This document shows, one piece after another, positions 1 through 7,445 of a DNA stretch of 10,331 bases. The notes beneath the pieces were generated by a model. The model had not been told where the DNA came from. It saw only the letters and a program-made list of their open reading frames with translations, and ran no database searches. Numbering within the stretch: position 1 is the stretch's first letter; each line of letters opens with the position of its first letter. Location of the stretch: assembly GCA_019313095.1 (NCBI GenBank), contig JAFDBU010000112.1, positions 1 through 10,331 of the forward strand, written 5' to 3'. This DNA is from Deltaproteobacteria bacterium (GTDB taxonomy: Bacteria; Desulfobacterota; Desulfobulbia; Desulfobulbales; BM004). Position numbers and translations under genes: made by a program.

Positions 1-1
1 C

Positions 2-613
2 CGGGGCGGTCATGCGGCCCGACCCCATGAAACCATCGACGCCATAGTAGTTGCCAGTCTTCTTGTCATGAGCATCCAAACCCTTGTTTCGCGAGAGATA
101 AATCCTTCATATCCGACAGTTGTGAGTGTGGGACGTTTCAGCGGCGGCTCGGCTTATAACGTCATAGCCGAAGAGGCAATACTCGAAGGTACTATCCGTG
201 CCACCCACCCCGAAATCAGGGCCCAGATCATTGACGGCTTGGAACGAATGGTAAAGGCCATGGACGGACTCTACAATGCCAAGACAACCATACATTTTCG
301 TGACGGGCTGCCGCCTGTTATAAATCATCCGGTTGCAGCAAAAATTGCCAGAAACGCTGCCAAAAAGATTGTGGGCAAAGAAGGTGTTGCCAAACAGCAT
401 CATCCGAGTCTTGGTGGGGAGGATTTCGCCTATTATCTGCAGAAGGTACCCGGCTGCCTTGTACGTTTTGGAGCCGGACACCCCGAACTGCCCAATATTC
501 CGGCCCATAGTCCTTATTTTGATTTTGATGAAGGGGTATTGCCTATAGGCGCCGCATTCCTGGCCCAGGTTGCCTGGCAATCCCTGCAGCAGAAAGATTT
601 TTTTGCTGTTTAA
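2..613 (+). CDS. M20 family (M20D-like) amidohydrolase/peptidase, C-terminal part, 5' truncated by window edge
   Basis: Hydrolase of the hippurate / N-acyl-amino-acid amidohydrolase group, which typically cleaves an amide bond between an acyl group and an amino acid using a two-metal centre in the cytoplasm. The frame is open from base 2, giving 203 visible residues. The internal ATG at 68 is not the start, because conserved family sequence precedes it: the fragment opens with the G-G-H-A-A-R-P motif that leads into the lid/dimerisation domain. Next come the VVSVGRFSGGSAYNVI stretch and the G-T-I-R strand. The C-terminal catalytic part carries H-P-S-L-G-G-E-D-F (about 407-429) and a terminal A-H-S-P-Y-F-D-F motif. 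The N-terminal metal-binding half lies outside the window. It is followed after 59 bases by the ybdK-like gene on the same strand, so co-transcription is plausible. The exact substrate cannot be read from this fragment. Confidence 0.93.
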   Translation, partial: RGGHAARPHETIDAIVVASLLVMSIQTLVSREINPSYPTVVSVGRFSGGSAYNVIAEEAILEGTIRATHPEIRAQIIDGLERMVKAMDGLYNAKTTIHFRDGLPPVINHPVAAKIARNAAKKIVGKEGVAKQHHPSLGGEDFAYYLQKVPGCLVRFGAGHPELPNIPAHSPYFDFDEGVLPIGAAFLAQVAWQSLQQKDFFAV

Positions 614-660
614 GCTGTCAATCTGATCTCTGCAGTGAAACAGACAGGCGAGAAAAGCTC

Positions 661-667
661 AAGGAAG
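661..667 (+). promoter_or_regulatory. Ribosome binding site of the ybdK-like gene
   Basis: AAGGAAG lies 5 bases before the ATG at 673 and fixes that start. The 59-base gap after the M20 gene shows no convincing terminator, consistent with readthrough. Confidence 0.7.
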
Positions 668-672
668 AAAAC

Positions 673-1785
673 ATGAAACAGGAATCAAAGGTCGAATTTA
701 AGACCAGCAGGCCTTTTTCACTCGGGGTTGAGATAGAACTGCAGATACTTGACAAACAAAGTTTCAACCTTGTTCCCAAAGCCCCAGAACTGCTGGCCAT
801 GGTACCAACACCATTGCAGCAGAGAATAAAACCTGAATTCATCCGCTCCATGATAGAGGTCAACACAGAAGTCTGCTCAAATATGGATCAGGTCAGGGAC
901 AACCTGAAGCAGCTCATCCTGAAGGCAGAAGAACTTGCTGACAGGAGCAGCTGCTTCCTTTTTGCCGCAAGCCTTCACCCATTTGCCCGGTACAGTGAAC
1001 AGCAACCCTCCTCCGATCCCCGCTACATGCGCATCATGGATGATCTGCAGCTTGTGGGGCGAAGATTCATCACCCAGGGTCTGCATGTTCACGTTGGTAT
1101 GAGCAACCACGAGGCTGCCATCAGGGTCTGTGACAGCATAAGACTCTTTCTGCCGATCCTGCTGGCTTTGACCTGTTCATCTCCATATTATGAAGGGATT
1201 GACACCGGTCTCCATTCATACAGAGCCAAACTCTTTGAGGCCCTGCCACTTGCCGGTATGCCGGACCAGCTTGAAAGTTGGGACAAGTACCTGGACATGG
1301 TTACGCTTCTCACCAATACAGGAATTATTACCTCGGTAAGGGATTTGTGGTGGGATGTTAGGCCACACCCGGATTTCGGTACCATTGAAATACGCATCTG
1401 CGACCTGCCGTCCACCTTTCGCGAAATCCTTGCCATTGTCGCACTTATCCAGGGACTGGTGGCAGAAGTAACCGAATCGGACAAACATCTTAATCCAAAC
1501 ATCCAGGTACTGAAAAGTAATAAATGGCAGGCTGCCAGATATGGCCTGGCCGGCACCTTTGTCTATCCACTGCTCCAAAAAAGGATATCCATGCTGGAGG
1601 CTGCCGGTGAAATTTTCGCCAAAGTAATGCCTGTCATGAAAAAACTTGGTACGAGCCAATATCAGTCTGAACTGCAGCAAATAATAAAGCGCGGTACGAG
1701 CGCGGAACATCAACGCAGTATATTTGCGGAAAAAAAGGATTTTTCTGCAATAATTAAAGAACTTCAGCCAAAATTCTGGCAATGA
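673..1785 (+). CDS. ybdK: YbdK-type carboxylate-amine ligase (glutamate-cysteine ligase family 2)
   Basis: An ATP-dependent ligase of the GCS2 fold. It joins a carboxylate (glutamate in characterised relatives) to an amine through an acyl-phosphate. E. coli YbdK shows only weak gamma-glutamylcysteine synthetase activity, so the true substrate is open. The 370 residues match the usual length (about 370). Visible family motifs are S-L-G-V-E-I-E-L (metal/ATP glutamates E20 and E22), I-E-V-N-T-E-V-C near residue 62, H-P-F near 103, G-L-H-V-H-V-G at 136-142, S-S-P-Y-Y-E-G-I-D-T-G near 171 and R-P-H-P-D-F-G-T-I-E-I-R at 230-241. No signal peptide or membrane segment is seen, so it is cytosolic. The start is supported by a good ribosome site. 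Its stop overlaps the ATG of the GGT gene by 4 bases, implying translational coupling and a shared pathway. The family assignment is secure; a role in glutathione synthesis is not established. Confidence 0.93.
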   Translation: MKQESKVEFKTSRPFSLGVEIELQILDKQSFNLVPKAPELLAMVPTPLQQRIKPEFIRSMIEVNTEVCSNMDQVRDNLKQLILKAEELADRSSCFLFAASLHPFARYSEQQPSSDPRYMRIMDDLQLVGRRFITQGLHVHVGMSNHEAAIRVCDSIRLFLPILLALTCSSPYYEGIDTGLHSYRAKLFEALPLAGMPDQLESWDKYLDMVTLLTNTGIITSVRDLWWDVRPHPDFGTIEIRICDLPSTFREILAIVALIQGLVAEVTESDKHLNPNIQVLKSNKWQAARYGLAGTFVYPLLQKRISMLEAAGEIFAKVMPVMKKLGTSQYQSELQQIIKRGTSAEHQRSIFAEKKDFSAIIKELQPKFWQ

Positions 1786-3281
1786 AAAAGTCTGGCAAAG
1801 CAATAGTTGCAACCGGCCATCCGCTGGTGAGCGGTGCAGCCATAGAAATAATCGAAAGCGGTGGTAATGCCTTTGACGCAACGGTTGGCGCAGGCTTTGC
1901 CAGTGCGGTCGCGGAGCAGACACTTACCAGTCTTGGGGGTGGTGGTTTTCTGCTGGCAAGGACATATCGTGGTGAAGAAACACTCTTTGATTTTTTTACC
2001 AACACACCGGGCAGAAGTCTCGACCAAAGCGACCTTGAGCCCCATTTTTTTCCTATAACCATACATTTCCCTGGCTCTGACCAGGATTTCAATATCGGTC
2101 TCGGATCAGTAGCGGTCCCAGGCAACCTAAAAGGTTTTCTCCATGTTCATAAAAGGCTTGGCAGGCTGGAACTGAAGGACATCCTGCAGCCTGCCATCCG
2201 TTTAGCCGGAGAAGGCCTTAAGCTCAATGACTGGCAGGGATATTTCCTAAATCTCTTGGAACCAATAGTGACCCATTCACCTGAGGGCAGAAAACTTTAT
2301 ACCATAAACGAAAACTGCGCCAAACAGGGTGACCATATAACTAATCAGGAACTGGCAGATTTTTTATCTCAGCTGCCTGAAGATTACGGCGACAGCTTTT
2401 ACAGGGGTGAATTGGCCCGAAAAATTGATTATGATATGCGAAATGGTCAGGGTCTGCTTACTGCTGAAGATCTTGCTGCATACAAGGTCATAGAACGATC
2501 CCCTCTTGCCATTGGCTACCGTGATTACACCTTCCTGACCAATCCCGCGCCGTCAATGGGCGGTTCGCTTATCGGACTGGCCTTATCCCTTCTTGAAACT
2601 CAGGATATTTCCGGAATCAAGTATCATTCAGCTCAACATATTCTGCAGACGGCAAAATTGATGACCGAGGTGGAAAAACTGCGTGAAAAAGGGATCAGTT
2701 CGTCTTCATTGCTAAAATCAGGCGACCGGGTCAGACAGTTTTCTCGCGGTACCACGCATATCAGCATAGCTGATGCTGAAGGTAATGTTGCCAGCATGAC
2801 CTGTTCCAATGGGGAAGGATCCGGCTACTTTGTGCCGGGCACAGGCATTATGCTCAACAACATGATGGGCGAGGATGACCTGCACCCGGACTGGTTTCAT
2901 GCCAGCCCGCCGGGGCAGCTCGTTTCATCCATGATGTCACCTTCGCTCCTACTGAAAAATAATGCGGTGGCCATGGTCATCGGCAGCGGCGGCAGCAAAC
3001 GAATACGCACTGCGATGGCCCAGGTACTCAGCGCCATCGTTGATTTCAACATTCCGGTACAGCAGGCTGTTGAGTCACCCCGCATTCATTGGGACGGAGC
3101 AATAATGCAGGTAGAACCCGGCTTGCCACAGGAAGCAATAGATGCTCTTAAAGAACATTGGCCGGTGAATACCTGGTCAACGATTGATGTATATTTCGGC
3201 GGTGTCCACACCGTCATTCCAGACGTTTCCGGCGGTGGCGATCCCAGACGGGGAGGGTCGGTGCGGATACATGAAAAATAA
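1782..3281 (+). CDS. ggt: Gamma-glutamyltransferase family protein, cytoplasmic, divergent active site
   Basis: An Ntn-hydrolase of the gamma-glutamyltranspeptidase family. These self-cleave before a threonine, which then attacks gamma-glutamyl bonds for hydrolysis or transfer. Compared with E. coli Ggt, the processing site is G-T-T-H-I-S, making T324 the likely nucleophile (T391 in E. coli). Also conserved are L-G-G-G-G-F near 51-56, G-I-M-L-N-N, V-S-S-M-M-S-P with S382-S383 (E. coli S462-S463), and G-S-G-G-S with the oxyanion glycines. Length is 499 residues, shorter than the roughly 580 of secreted Ggt. It begins directly with the mature-type sequence, with no signal peptide or membrane helix, so it is probably cytosolic. 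The E. coli D-F-R-E motif, whose R114 binds the substrate alpha-carboxylate, reads D-F-F-T here (F72). Substrate preference may therefore differ from classical GGT. The ATG overlaps the ybdK stop (ATGA). An acylase or peptide-specific transferase remains possible. Confidence 0.9.
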   Translation: MKKSGKAIVATGHPLVSGAAIEIIESGGNAFDATVGAGFASAVAEQTLTSLGGGGFLLARTYRGEETLFDFFTNTPGRSLDQSDLEPHFFPITIHFPGSDQDFNIGLGSVAVPGNLKGFLHVHKRLGRLELKDILQPAIRLAGEGLKLNDWQGYFLNLLEPIVTHSPEGRKLYTINENCAKQGDHITNQELADFLSQLPEDYGDSFYRGELARKIDYDMRNGQGLLTAEDLAAYKVIERSPLAIGYRDYTFLTNPAPSMGGSLIGLALSLLETQDISGIKYHSAQHILQTAKLMTEVEKLREKGISSSSLLKSGDRVRQFSRGTTHISIADAEGNVASMTCSNGEGSGYFVPGTGIMLNNMMGEDDLHPDWFHASPPGQLVSSMMSPSLLLKNNAVAMVIGSGGSKRIRTAMAQVLSAIVDFNIPVQQAVESPRIHWDGAIMQVEPGLPQEAIDALKEHWPVNTWSTIDVYFGGVHTVIPDVSGGGDPRRGGSVRIHEK

Positions 3282-3388
3282 TTTTGAGTTCTGTTTTAAA
3301 TTTTGTATCAGCAATCAACAGTTTGAAATGCTGACAATTAAGGAAGAATCCATAATTCTGCATTCAATTTTATTCTTTATTCATTGAT
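3282..3388 (+). other. AT-rich spacer with imperfect hairpin between ggt and yejB
   Basis: This 107-base, AT-rich stretch holds no credible gene. An imperfect hairpin pairs TCAGCA (3308-3313) with TGCTGA (3329-3334) and can extend outward through TTGT (3303-3306) and ACAA (3334-3337) with a bulge. It has no T-run after it, so it is not a clear terminator. AAGGAAG (3340-3346) lies too far from the yejB ATG to serve as its ribosome site. A promoter for yejBEF could sit here, but no clean -35/-10 pair was found. Confidence 0.4.
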
Positions 3389-4459
3389 ATGGCAGCCTAT
3401 ATTGCTAGACGCATACTCCTGATGATCCCTACCCTTTTCGGGATCATGCTTGTGACCTTTATCGTGACCCAGTTTGTTCCGGGCGGACCGGTGGAGCGCC
3501 TGCTGGCTGAAATCGAGGGCCATTCCACCACTGGACTCTCCAGTGGCAAGGGCGAGGTACGGGTAATTACCAAAAGTAACCTGTATCAGGGAGCCCAGGG
3601 TCTTGACACCGAAAGACTTGAGAAGCTGAAAGCACTCTACGGATTTGACAAGCCGCCGGCTGAAAGGTTCCTGACCATGATGAAAAATTTCCTGGTCTTT
3701 GATTTCGGCACCAGCTATTACCATCATAAAAGCGTCGTGAATCTTGTTATCTCAAAACTGCCGGTCTCCATGTCCCTAGGCCTCTGGACCTTTCTGATCG
3801 TCTATCTCACCTGCATCCCGCTGGGCATCTATAAGGCGGTACATGACGGCTCCCGTTTTGACGTCATGTCCAGTACGTTTATTCTGGTCGGTTATGCCAT
3901 TCCGGGGTTTGTCCTGGCTATTTTACTTATCGTGCTTTTCGGTGGCGGCAGCTTCTGGAATATCTTCCCCCTGCGGGGCCTTGTCTCTGACAATTGGTCT
4001 GAACTCAATTTAATAAGTAAAATCCTCGACTATCTCTGGCATATGGTGCTGCCCATCATTTCAAGCTCTGTTGGTTCCCTGGCAGTCATGACCCTGCTGA
4101 CCAAGAACAGCTTTATTGAAGAGATCAGAAAACAATACGTTACAACTGCCCGCGCCAAGGGACTTAACGAGAACCAGGTGCTGTACAAGCATGTTTTCAG
4201 AAACGCCATAATTCCTATTATCACAGGTTTTCCCGGCTCTTTCATTACAGCATTTTTCACCGGCAGTCTCCTCATTGAAACCATATTTTCTTTAGACGGC
4301 ATGGGACTTCTGGCTTATGAATCAGTCATGAACCGGGACTATCCCGTTGTCCTGGCCACCCTCTATTTTTTTACCATTATCGGACTCATTTCCAGGCTGC
4401 TGTCCGATTTGAGTTATGTTCTGGTTGACCCACGTATAACATTTGAGAGTGTTGAATGA
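3389..4459 (+). CDS. yejB: YejB-type peptide ABC transporter permease
   Basis: An inner-membrane permease that, with YejE, forms the channel of an oligopeptide importer. In E. coli the YejABEF system takes up microcin C and short peptides. The 356 residues are close to E. coli YejB (364) and align along their length: Y-G-F-D-K-P near 92, the S-R-F-D-V segment near 154, F-P-L-R-G-L-V-S near 194, and D-Y-P-V followed by the terminal V-D-P-R-I. The first membrane helix spans about residues 9-29, and further helices lie near 130-150, 158-188, 214-237, 272-298 and 316-340. The EAA loop that contacts the ATPase runs from about T253 to N273 (T-A-R-A-K-G, then F-R-N-A). No good ribosome site precedes ATG 3389; the N-terminus A-A-Y-I-A-R-R matches the family, so the start is probably right. 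Its stop overlaps yejE. No yejA-like binding-protein gene precedes it. Confidence 0.95.
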   Translation: MAAYIARRILLMIPTLFGIMLVTFIVTQFVPGGPVERLLAEIEGHSTTGLSSGKGEVRVITKSNLYQGAQGLDTERLEKLKALYGFDKPPAERFLTMMKNFLVFDFGTSYYHHKSVVNLVISKLPVSMSLGLWTFLIVYLTCIPLGIYKAVHDGSRFDVMSSTFILVGYAIPGFVLAILLIVLFGGGSFWNIFPLRGLVSDNWSELNLISKILDYLWHMVLPIISSSVGSLAVMTLLTKNSFIEEIRKQYVTTARAKGLNENQVLYKHVFRNAIIPIITGFPGSFITAFFTGSLLIETIFSLDGMGLLAYESVMNRDYPVVLATLYFFTIIGLISRLLSDLSYVLVDPRITFESVE

Positions 4460-5511
4460 TGAGGCGGCTCAAATCACGTCAAAGTTTAGGAGTCCGCCGC
4501 TGGAGGCGGTTTAAATCCAACAGGCGGGGCTATTACAGCCTGATCATCTTCAGTGTCCTTTTTATCATCAGCCTTGGTGCTGAGGTTGTCAGTAATGACA
4601 AACCTTTTCTCGTCTATTACGAAAAAGACCTGTACTGGCCTGTTTTTAAATCATACCCTGAGACGACCTTTGGCGGGGATTTTGAAACAGAGGCAGACTA
4701 CCGGGACCCCTATGTTCTTGATAAAATAGAATCAGGAAATAATTTTGCCCTCTTCCCGTTGAACCATTTCAGTTATGATACTATCAATCTCGACCTGAAC
4801 AGGCCGGTGCCATCACCGCCAACGGGTGACAACCTGCTCGGCACCGATGACCGCGGCCGGGATGTCTTAGCCCGCCTGATCTACGGCTTCAGGTTGTCGG
4901 TGCTTTTTGGTTTTGCCCTGACCTTTGTCGGGACTACAATCGGTATTCTCGCCGGAGCCATCCAGGGATATCTGGGCGGCAAGACCGATCTTTTTATGCA
5001 GCGCTTTATTGAAATATGGGGCGCCATGCCCGAGTTGTATCTGCTGATAATTTTCGCCTCCATATTCAAACCCAGTGTCCTGCTGCTTTTGATCCTGCTG
5101 TCAATGTTCGGCTGGATGGGGTTGTCAGATTACGTGAGGGCCGAATTCCTCAAAGGCAGGAACATGGATTATGTCACTGCTGCCAGGGCCTTGGGAGTAT
5201 CCAACATAGTTATCATGTTCCGCCACCTGCTGCCAAACGGCATGACCCCGGTCATTACCTTCCTGCCCTTCCGGTTGTCAGGCGCCATACTCGCCCTGAC
5301 CAGCCTTGATTTTCTCGGACTCGGCGTACCCCCTTCAACCCCGAGTCTCGGTGAACTGCTGGCCCAGGGTAAAAGCAACATTGAGGCCTGGTGGCTGTCT
5401 TTGTCAACATTTACAGTGCTTGTCGGAACCCTGATCCTGCTGATATTCATCGGTGAGGCCCTCCGGGAAACATTCGATCCACGCCAGCTGGTGAAGCAGA
5501 AGAAAAAATAA
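4456..5511 (+). CDS. yejE: YejE-type peptide ABC transporter permease
   Basis: The second permease subunit of the Yej importer, partner of YejB. The 351 residues (E. coli YejE 341) match along their length. They comprise an arginine-rich cytoplasmic tail with N-R-R-G-Y (22-26), a first helix at about 26-46, and a YejE-type periplasmic segment (N-D-K-P near 48, F-G-G near 72, A-D-Y-R-D-P near 80, then P-S-P-P and L-L-G-T-D near 119-130). The helical BPD_transp core follows, with the EAA loop A-A-R-A-L-G (242-247) and L-L-P (258-260). The C-terminus has S-L-D-F-L-G, S-P-S-type L-G-E-L-L and the terminal F-D-P. The ATG overlaps the yejB stop by 4 bases, and a second in-frame ATG follows at once, so either may be used. 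Coupled translation gives equal subunit amounts. The gene is intact. Confidence 0.95.
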   Translation: MMRRLKSRQSLGVRRWRRFKSNRRGYYSLIIFSVLFIISLGAEVVSNDKPFLVYYEKDLYWPVFKSYPETTFGGDFETEADYRDPYVLDKIESGNNFALFPLNHFSYDTINLDLNRPVPSPPTGDNLLGTDDRGRDVLARLIYGFRLSVLFGFALTFVGTTIGILAGAIQGYLGGKTDLFMQRFIEIWGAMPELYLLIIFASIFKPSVLLLLILLSMFGWMGLSDYVRAEFLKGRNMDYVTAARALGVSNIVIMFRHLLPNGMTPVITFLPFRLSGAILALTSLDFLGLGVPPSTPSLGELLAQGKSNIEAWWLSLSTFTVLVGTLILLIFIGEALRETFDPRQLVKQKKK

Positions 5512-5542
5512 GGATTCGAGGGGCCTAGGATTCAAGGGGTCT
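5511..5542 (+). repeat. Tandem 16-bp repeat, two copies
   Basis: Two adjacent 16-base units, AGGATTCGAGGGGCCT (5511-5526) and AGGATTCAAGGGGTCT (5527-5542), differ at two positions, and a partial third unit begins after them (AGG). The first base of the array is the last base of the yejE stop codon, so the array starts exactly at the gene end. Such GGATTC-AAGGGG strings look like a dispersed intergenic repeat. Confidence 0.85.
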
Positions 5543-5673
5543 AGGGAAAAGGCTTTAAAATGTAGAATGAAAATTATTGAATGAAAAAAAGGATAATGGA
5601 TAATTACAGGTTGCAGGGTTAAAAGAGCAAGGCTTACTATCAATTTTTCATCCTTGAATCCTGGAATTCTCGA
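5516..5673. repeat. Long-range imperfect inverted repeat spanning the yejE-yejF spacer
   Basis: The left arm (5516-5537) and the reverse complement of the right arm (5652-5673) match at 17 of 22 positions, with perfect blocks TCGAG and AGGATTCAAGG separated by 6 bases in both arms. The arms enclose 114 bases that include a tandem GGATAAT pair (5591-5604). The layout resembles a small non-coding repeat or MITE-like element inside the transporter operon. No target-site duplication was identified. Confidence 0.65.
5591..5604 (+). repeat. Tandem 7-bp repeat GGATAAT x2
   Basis: Two perfect adjacent copies of GGATAAT lie inside the larger inverted repeat and follow an A-rich run (5584-5590). This is low-complexity sequence typical of an intergenic repeat; it is too short to infer function. 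Confidence 0.6.
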
Positions 5674-5714
5674 CTCCATGAAACCTTTATAAATTTGAGC
5701 TTTTAGCGAAAATT

Positions 5715-7346
5715 ATGTTACTGGACATCCAAAATCTCTCTCTAACCTTTCACACCGAGGATGGTGACAGTGAAATCTTGCATAATGTATCCTTTGGCGT
5801 GGACAGCGGCCGAACAGTGGCCTTAGTTGGCGAATCAGGCTCCGGCAAATCCGTAACCGCATTATCCGTCCTGCGCCTATTGGAAAAAACCGCCACTGTC
5901 ACTGCCACGGGCAGCATCAGTTTTTCCGGCCAGGATATCCTTGCTCTACCGGAATCCGCGATGCGTCGAATCCGCGGTAACCAGATTGCCATGATCTTTC
6001 AGGAACCGATGACCTCTTTAAACCCGGTCTATTCCATCGGTAACCAGCTGATCGAACCACTGCTGCTACATCAGAATCTGACAGCTCAGGAGGCCAGGAC
6101 AAAAGCCATTGACCTCCTGGACAGATGCGGCATACCTGATTCTGAACAGCGCTTGAACAGCTTTCCGCATCAGCTGTCAGGCGGACAGCGTCAGCGGGCC
6201 ATGATAGCCATGGCACTTGCCTGCCGGCCTGCACTGCTCATTGCAGATGAACCGACTACAGCCCTAGATGTAACCATCCAGGCCCAAATCCTTGAACTGC
6301 TGAAAGACATCCAGAAAGATCTCAACATGGCAATTCTGTTGATTACGCATGATCTGAACATGGTGAAGAAAATTTCTGAACATGTACACATTATGAACGA
6401 CGGCAGAATAGTTGAAAACGGTCCGACCGAAACCATATTTGTCAAGCCGCAGAACCCGTACACCATCCACCTGCTCAGCAGCGTTCCCAGGGGAAAGCCG
6501 GAGCCAAAACCGGAGCAGCCGCAGATTCTTACTGTCTCTGACCTTAAATGCCATTTTCCCATCAAGGCAGGATTTTTCAAACGTACAATCGGCAAGGTTA
6601 AAGCTGTGGACGGAGTTAGCCTGACCATTCGTGAAGGCACAACTTATGGTGTCGTAGGGGAATCAGGTTCAGGTAAAAGCACGCTTGGCATGTGCATCCT
6701 GCGACTGACAGAATGTGAGGGGAAAATTCTTTACACCCGCGAGAATGAAGCTGCCAGAGATCTAGTCCACCAATCAAGATCAACTCTCAGACCACTTCGC
6801 AAGGAACTCCAGGTTGTGTTTCAGGACCCCTTTTCCTCTCTATCGCCGCGTCTGACTATTGAGCAGATCATCAGCGAAGGGCTCACGGTGCACAATATTG
6901 GTAAAGACAGAAAAGATCGGCAGCAGATGGTTTTTAAAACTCTTCAGGAAGTCGGCCTTGACGAGGAAATGGCCGGCCGTTACCCCCATGAGTTTTCCGG
7001 GGGACAGAGACAGAGAATAGCCATTGCCAGGGCAATCGCCTTAAAACCACGATTTATAATGCTTGATGAACCGACCAGTGCCCTGGACATGACGATCCAG
7101 GCCCAGATTATTAAATTACTGAAAGACTTGCAGAAAAGGTATGGCATAACCTATCTTTTTGTATCCCATGACCTGCGGGTTATCAAAGCGATGGCAGATG
7201 AAGTTGCGGTAATGCAAAACGGCAAGATAGTTGAAGCAGGTCCTTCCGAAGATCTTTTCAACAATCCGCAGCACCCTTATACCAAAAGCCTCTTTGCTGC
7301 AGCCTTTGAGCTCACAACCAAAAAAATTGCAGATTTGAAAAAATGA
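5715..7346 (+). CDS. yejF: YejF-type double ATPase of the peptide ABC transporter
   Basis: The energy-coupling subunit of the Yej importer, with two complete ATP-binding domains in one chain; this fusion is characteristic of YejF and unlike separate DppD/DppF. It has 543 residues (E. coli YejF 529). Domain 1 has Walker A G-E-S-G-S-G-K-S (39-46), signature L-S-G-G-Q (154-158) and Walker B ending D178-E179, then T-H-D. Domain 2 has Walker A at 315-323, signature F-S-G-G-Q (427-431) and Walker B D451-E452, then S-H-D. Each domain ends with the oligopeptide-type N-P-x-x-P-Y-T motif. All catalytic motifs are intact, so both sites should bind and hydrolyse ATP. The ATG at 5715 has only a weak ribosome site, but the N-terminal strand L-L-D-I-Q-N-L-S fits the family start. 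It is separated from yejE by 203 bases of repeat-bearing sequence, unusual for these genes. Confidence 0.95.
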   Translation: MLLDIQNLSLTFHTEDGDSEILHNVSFGVDSGRTVALVGESGSGKSVTALSVLRLLEKTATVTATGSISFSGQDILALPESAMRRIRGNQIAMIFQEPMTSLNPVYSIGNQLIEPLLLHQNLTAQEARTKAIDLLDRCGIPDSEQRLNSFPHQLSGGQRQRAMIAMALACRPALLIADEPTTALDVTIQAQILELLKDIQKDLNMAILLITHDLNMVKKISEHVHIMNDGRIVENGPTETIFVKPQNPYTIHLLSSVPRGKPEPKPEQPQILTVSDLKCHFPIKAGFFKRTIGKVKAVDGVSLTIREGTTYGVVGESGSGKSTLGMCILRLTECEGKILYTRENEAARDLVHQSRSTLRPLRKELQVVFQDPFSSLSPRLTIEQIISEGLTVHNIGKDRKDRQQMVFKTLQEVGLDEEMAGRYPHEFSGGQRQRIAIARAIALKPRFIMLDEPTSALDMTIQAQIIKLLKDLQKRYGITYLFVSHDLRVIKAMADEVAVMQNGKIVEAGPSEDLFNNPQHPYTKSLFAAAFELTTKKIADLKK

Positions 7347-7376
7347 AGATTGTTAAAAAACAATCTATGATTTTCT
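7347..7376 (+). terminator. Weak candidate terminator after yejF
   Basis: AGATTGTT (7347-7354) pairs perfectly with AACAATCT (7359-7366) around an AAAA loop, immediately after the yejF stop, and ATGATTTTCT follows. The stem is AT-rich and the T-run short, so termination here would be inefficient. A competing pairing exists between TGAAGATT (7344-7351) and AATCTTCA (7383-7390). Confidence 0.4.
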
Positions 7377-7412
7377 ACCTTAAATCTTCAATTTTAAACT
7401 TCTCAAATGTTT

Positions 7413-7445
7413 ACTGGAAATAAGAACAGAGTTCTTATTTCCAGT
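7413..7445. terminator. Perfect 15-bp hairpin between convergent yejF and pepA, overlapping the pepA stop
   Basis: The arm 7413-7427 (ACTGGAAATAAGAAC) is perfectly complementary to 7431-7445, with a 3-base AGA loop. The pepA stop codon (complement of 7435-7437) and its last residues N-W-K lie in one arm. Neither strand has a T-run right after the stem, so it is not a canonical intrinsic terminator. It may still end transcription of the convergent genes or protect 3' ends from exonucleases. Confidence 0.6.

Noticed and set aside
68..613. ATG at 68 as the true start of the M20 gene
   Set aside because: The frame is open upstream and encodes the conserved G-G-H-A-A-R-P motif before this ATG, so the gene is truncated by the window rather than short.
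1216..1923. A 235-codon open frame on the minus strand
   Set aside because: It lies across the ends of the well-supported ybdK and ggt genes, shows no recognisable family and has no ribosome site; it is a shadow of the coding strand.
5511..5542. Possible CRISPR-like repeat
   Set aside because: The two 16-bp units are directly adjacent without spacers, and no cas genes are present.
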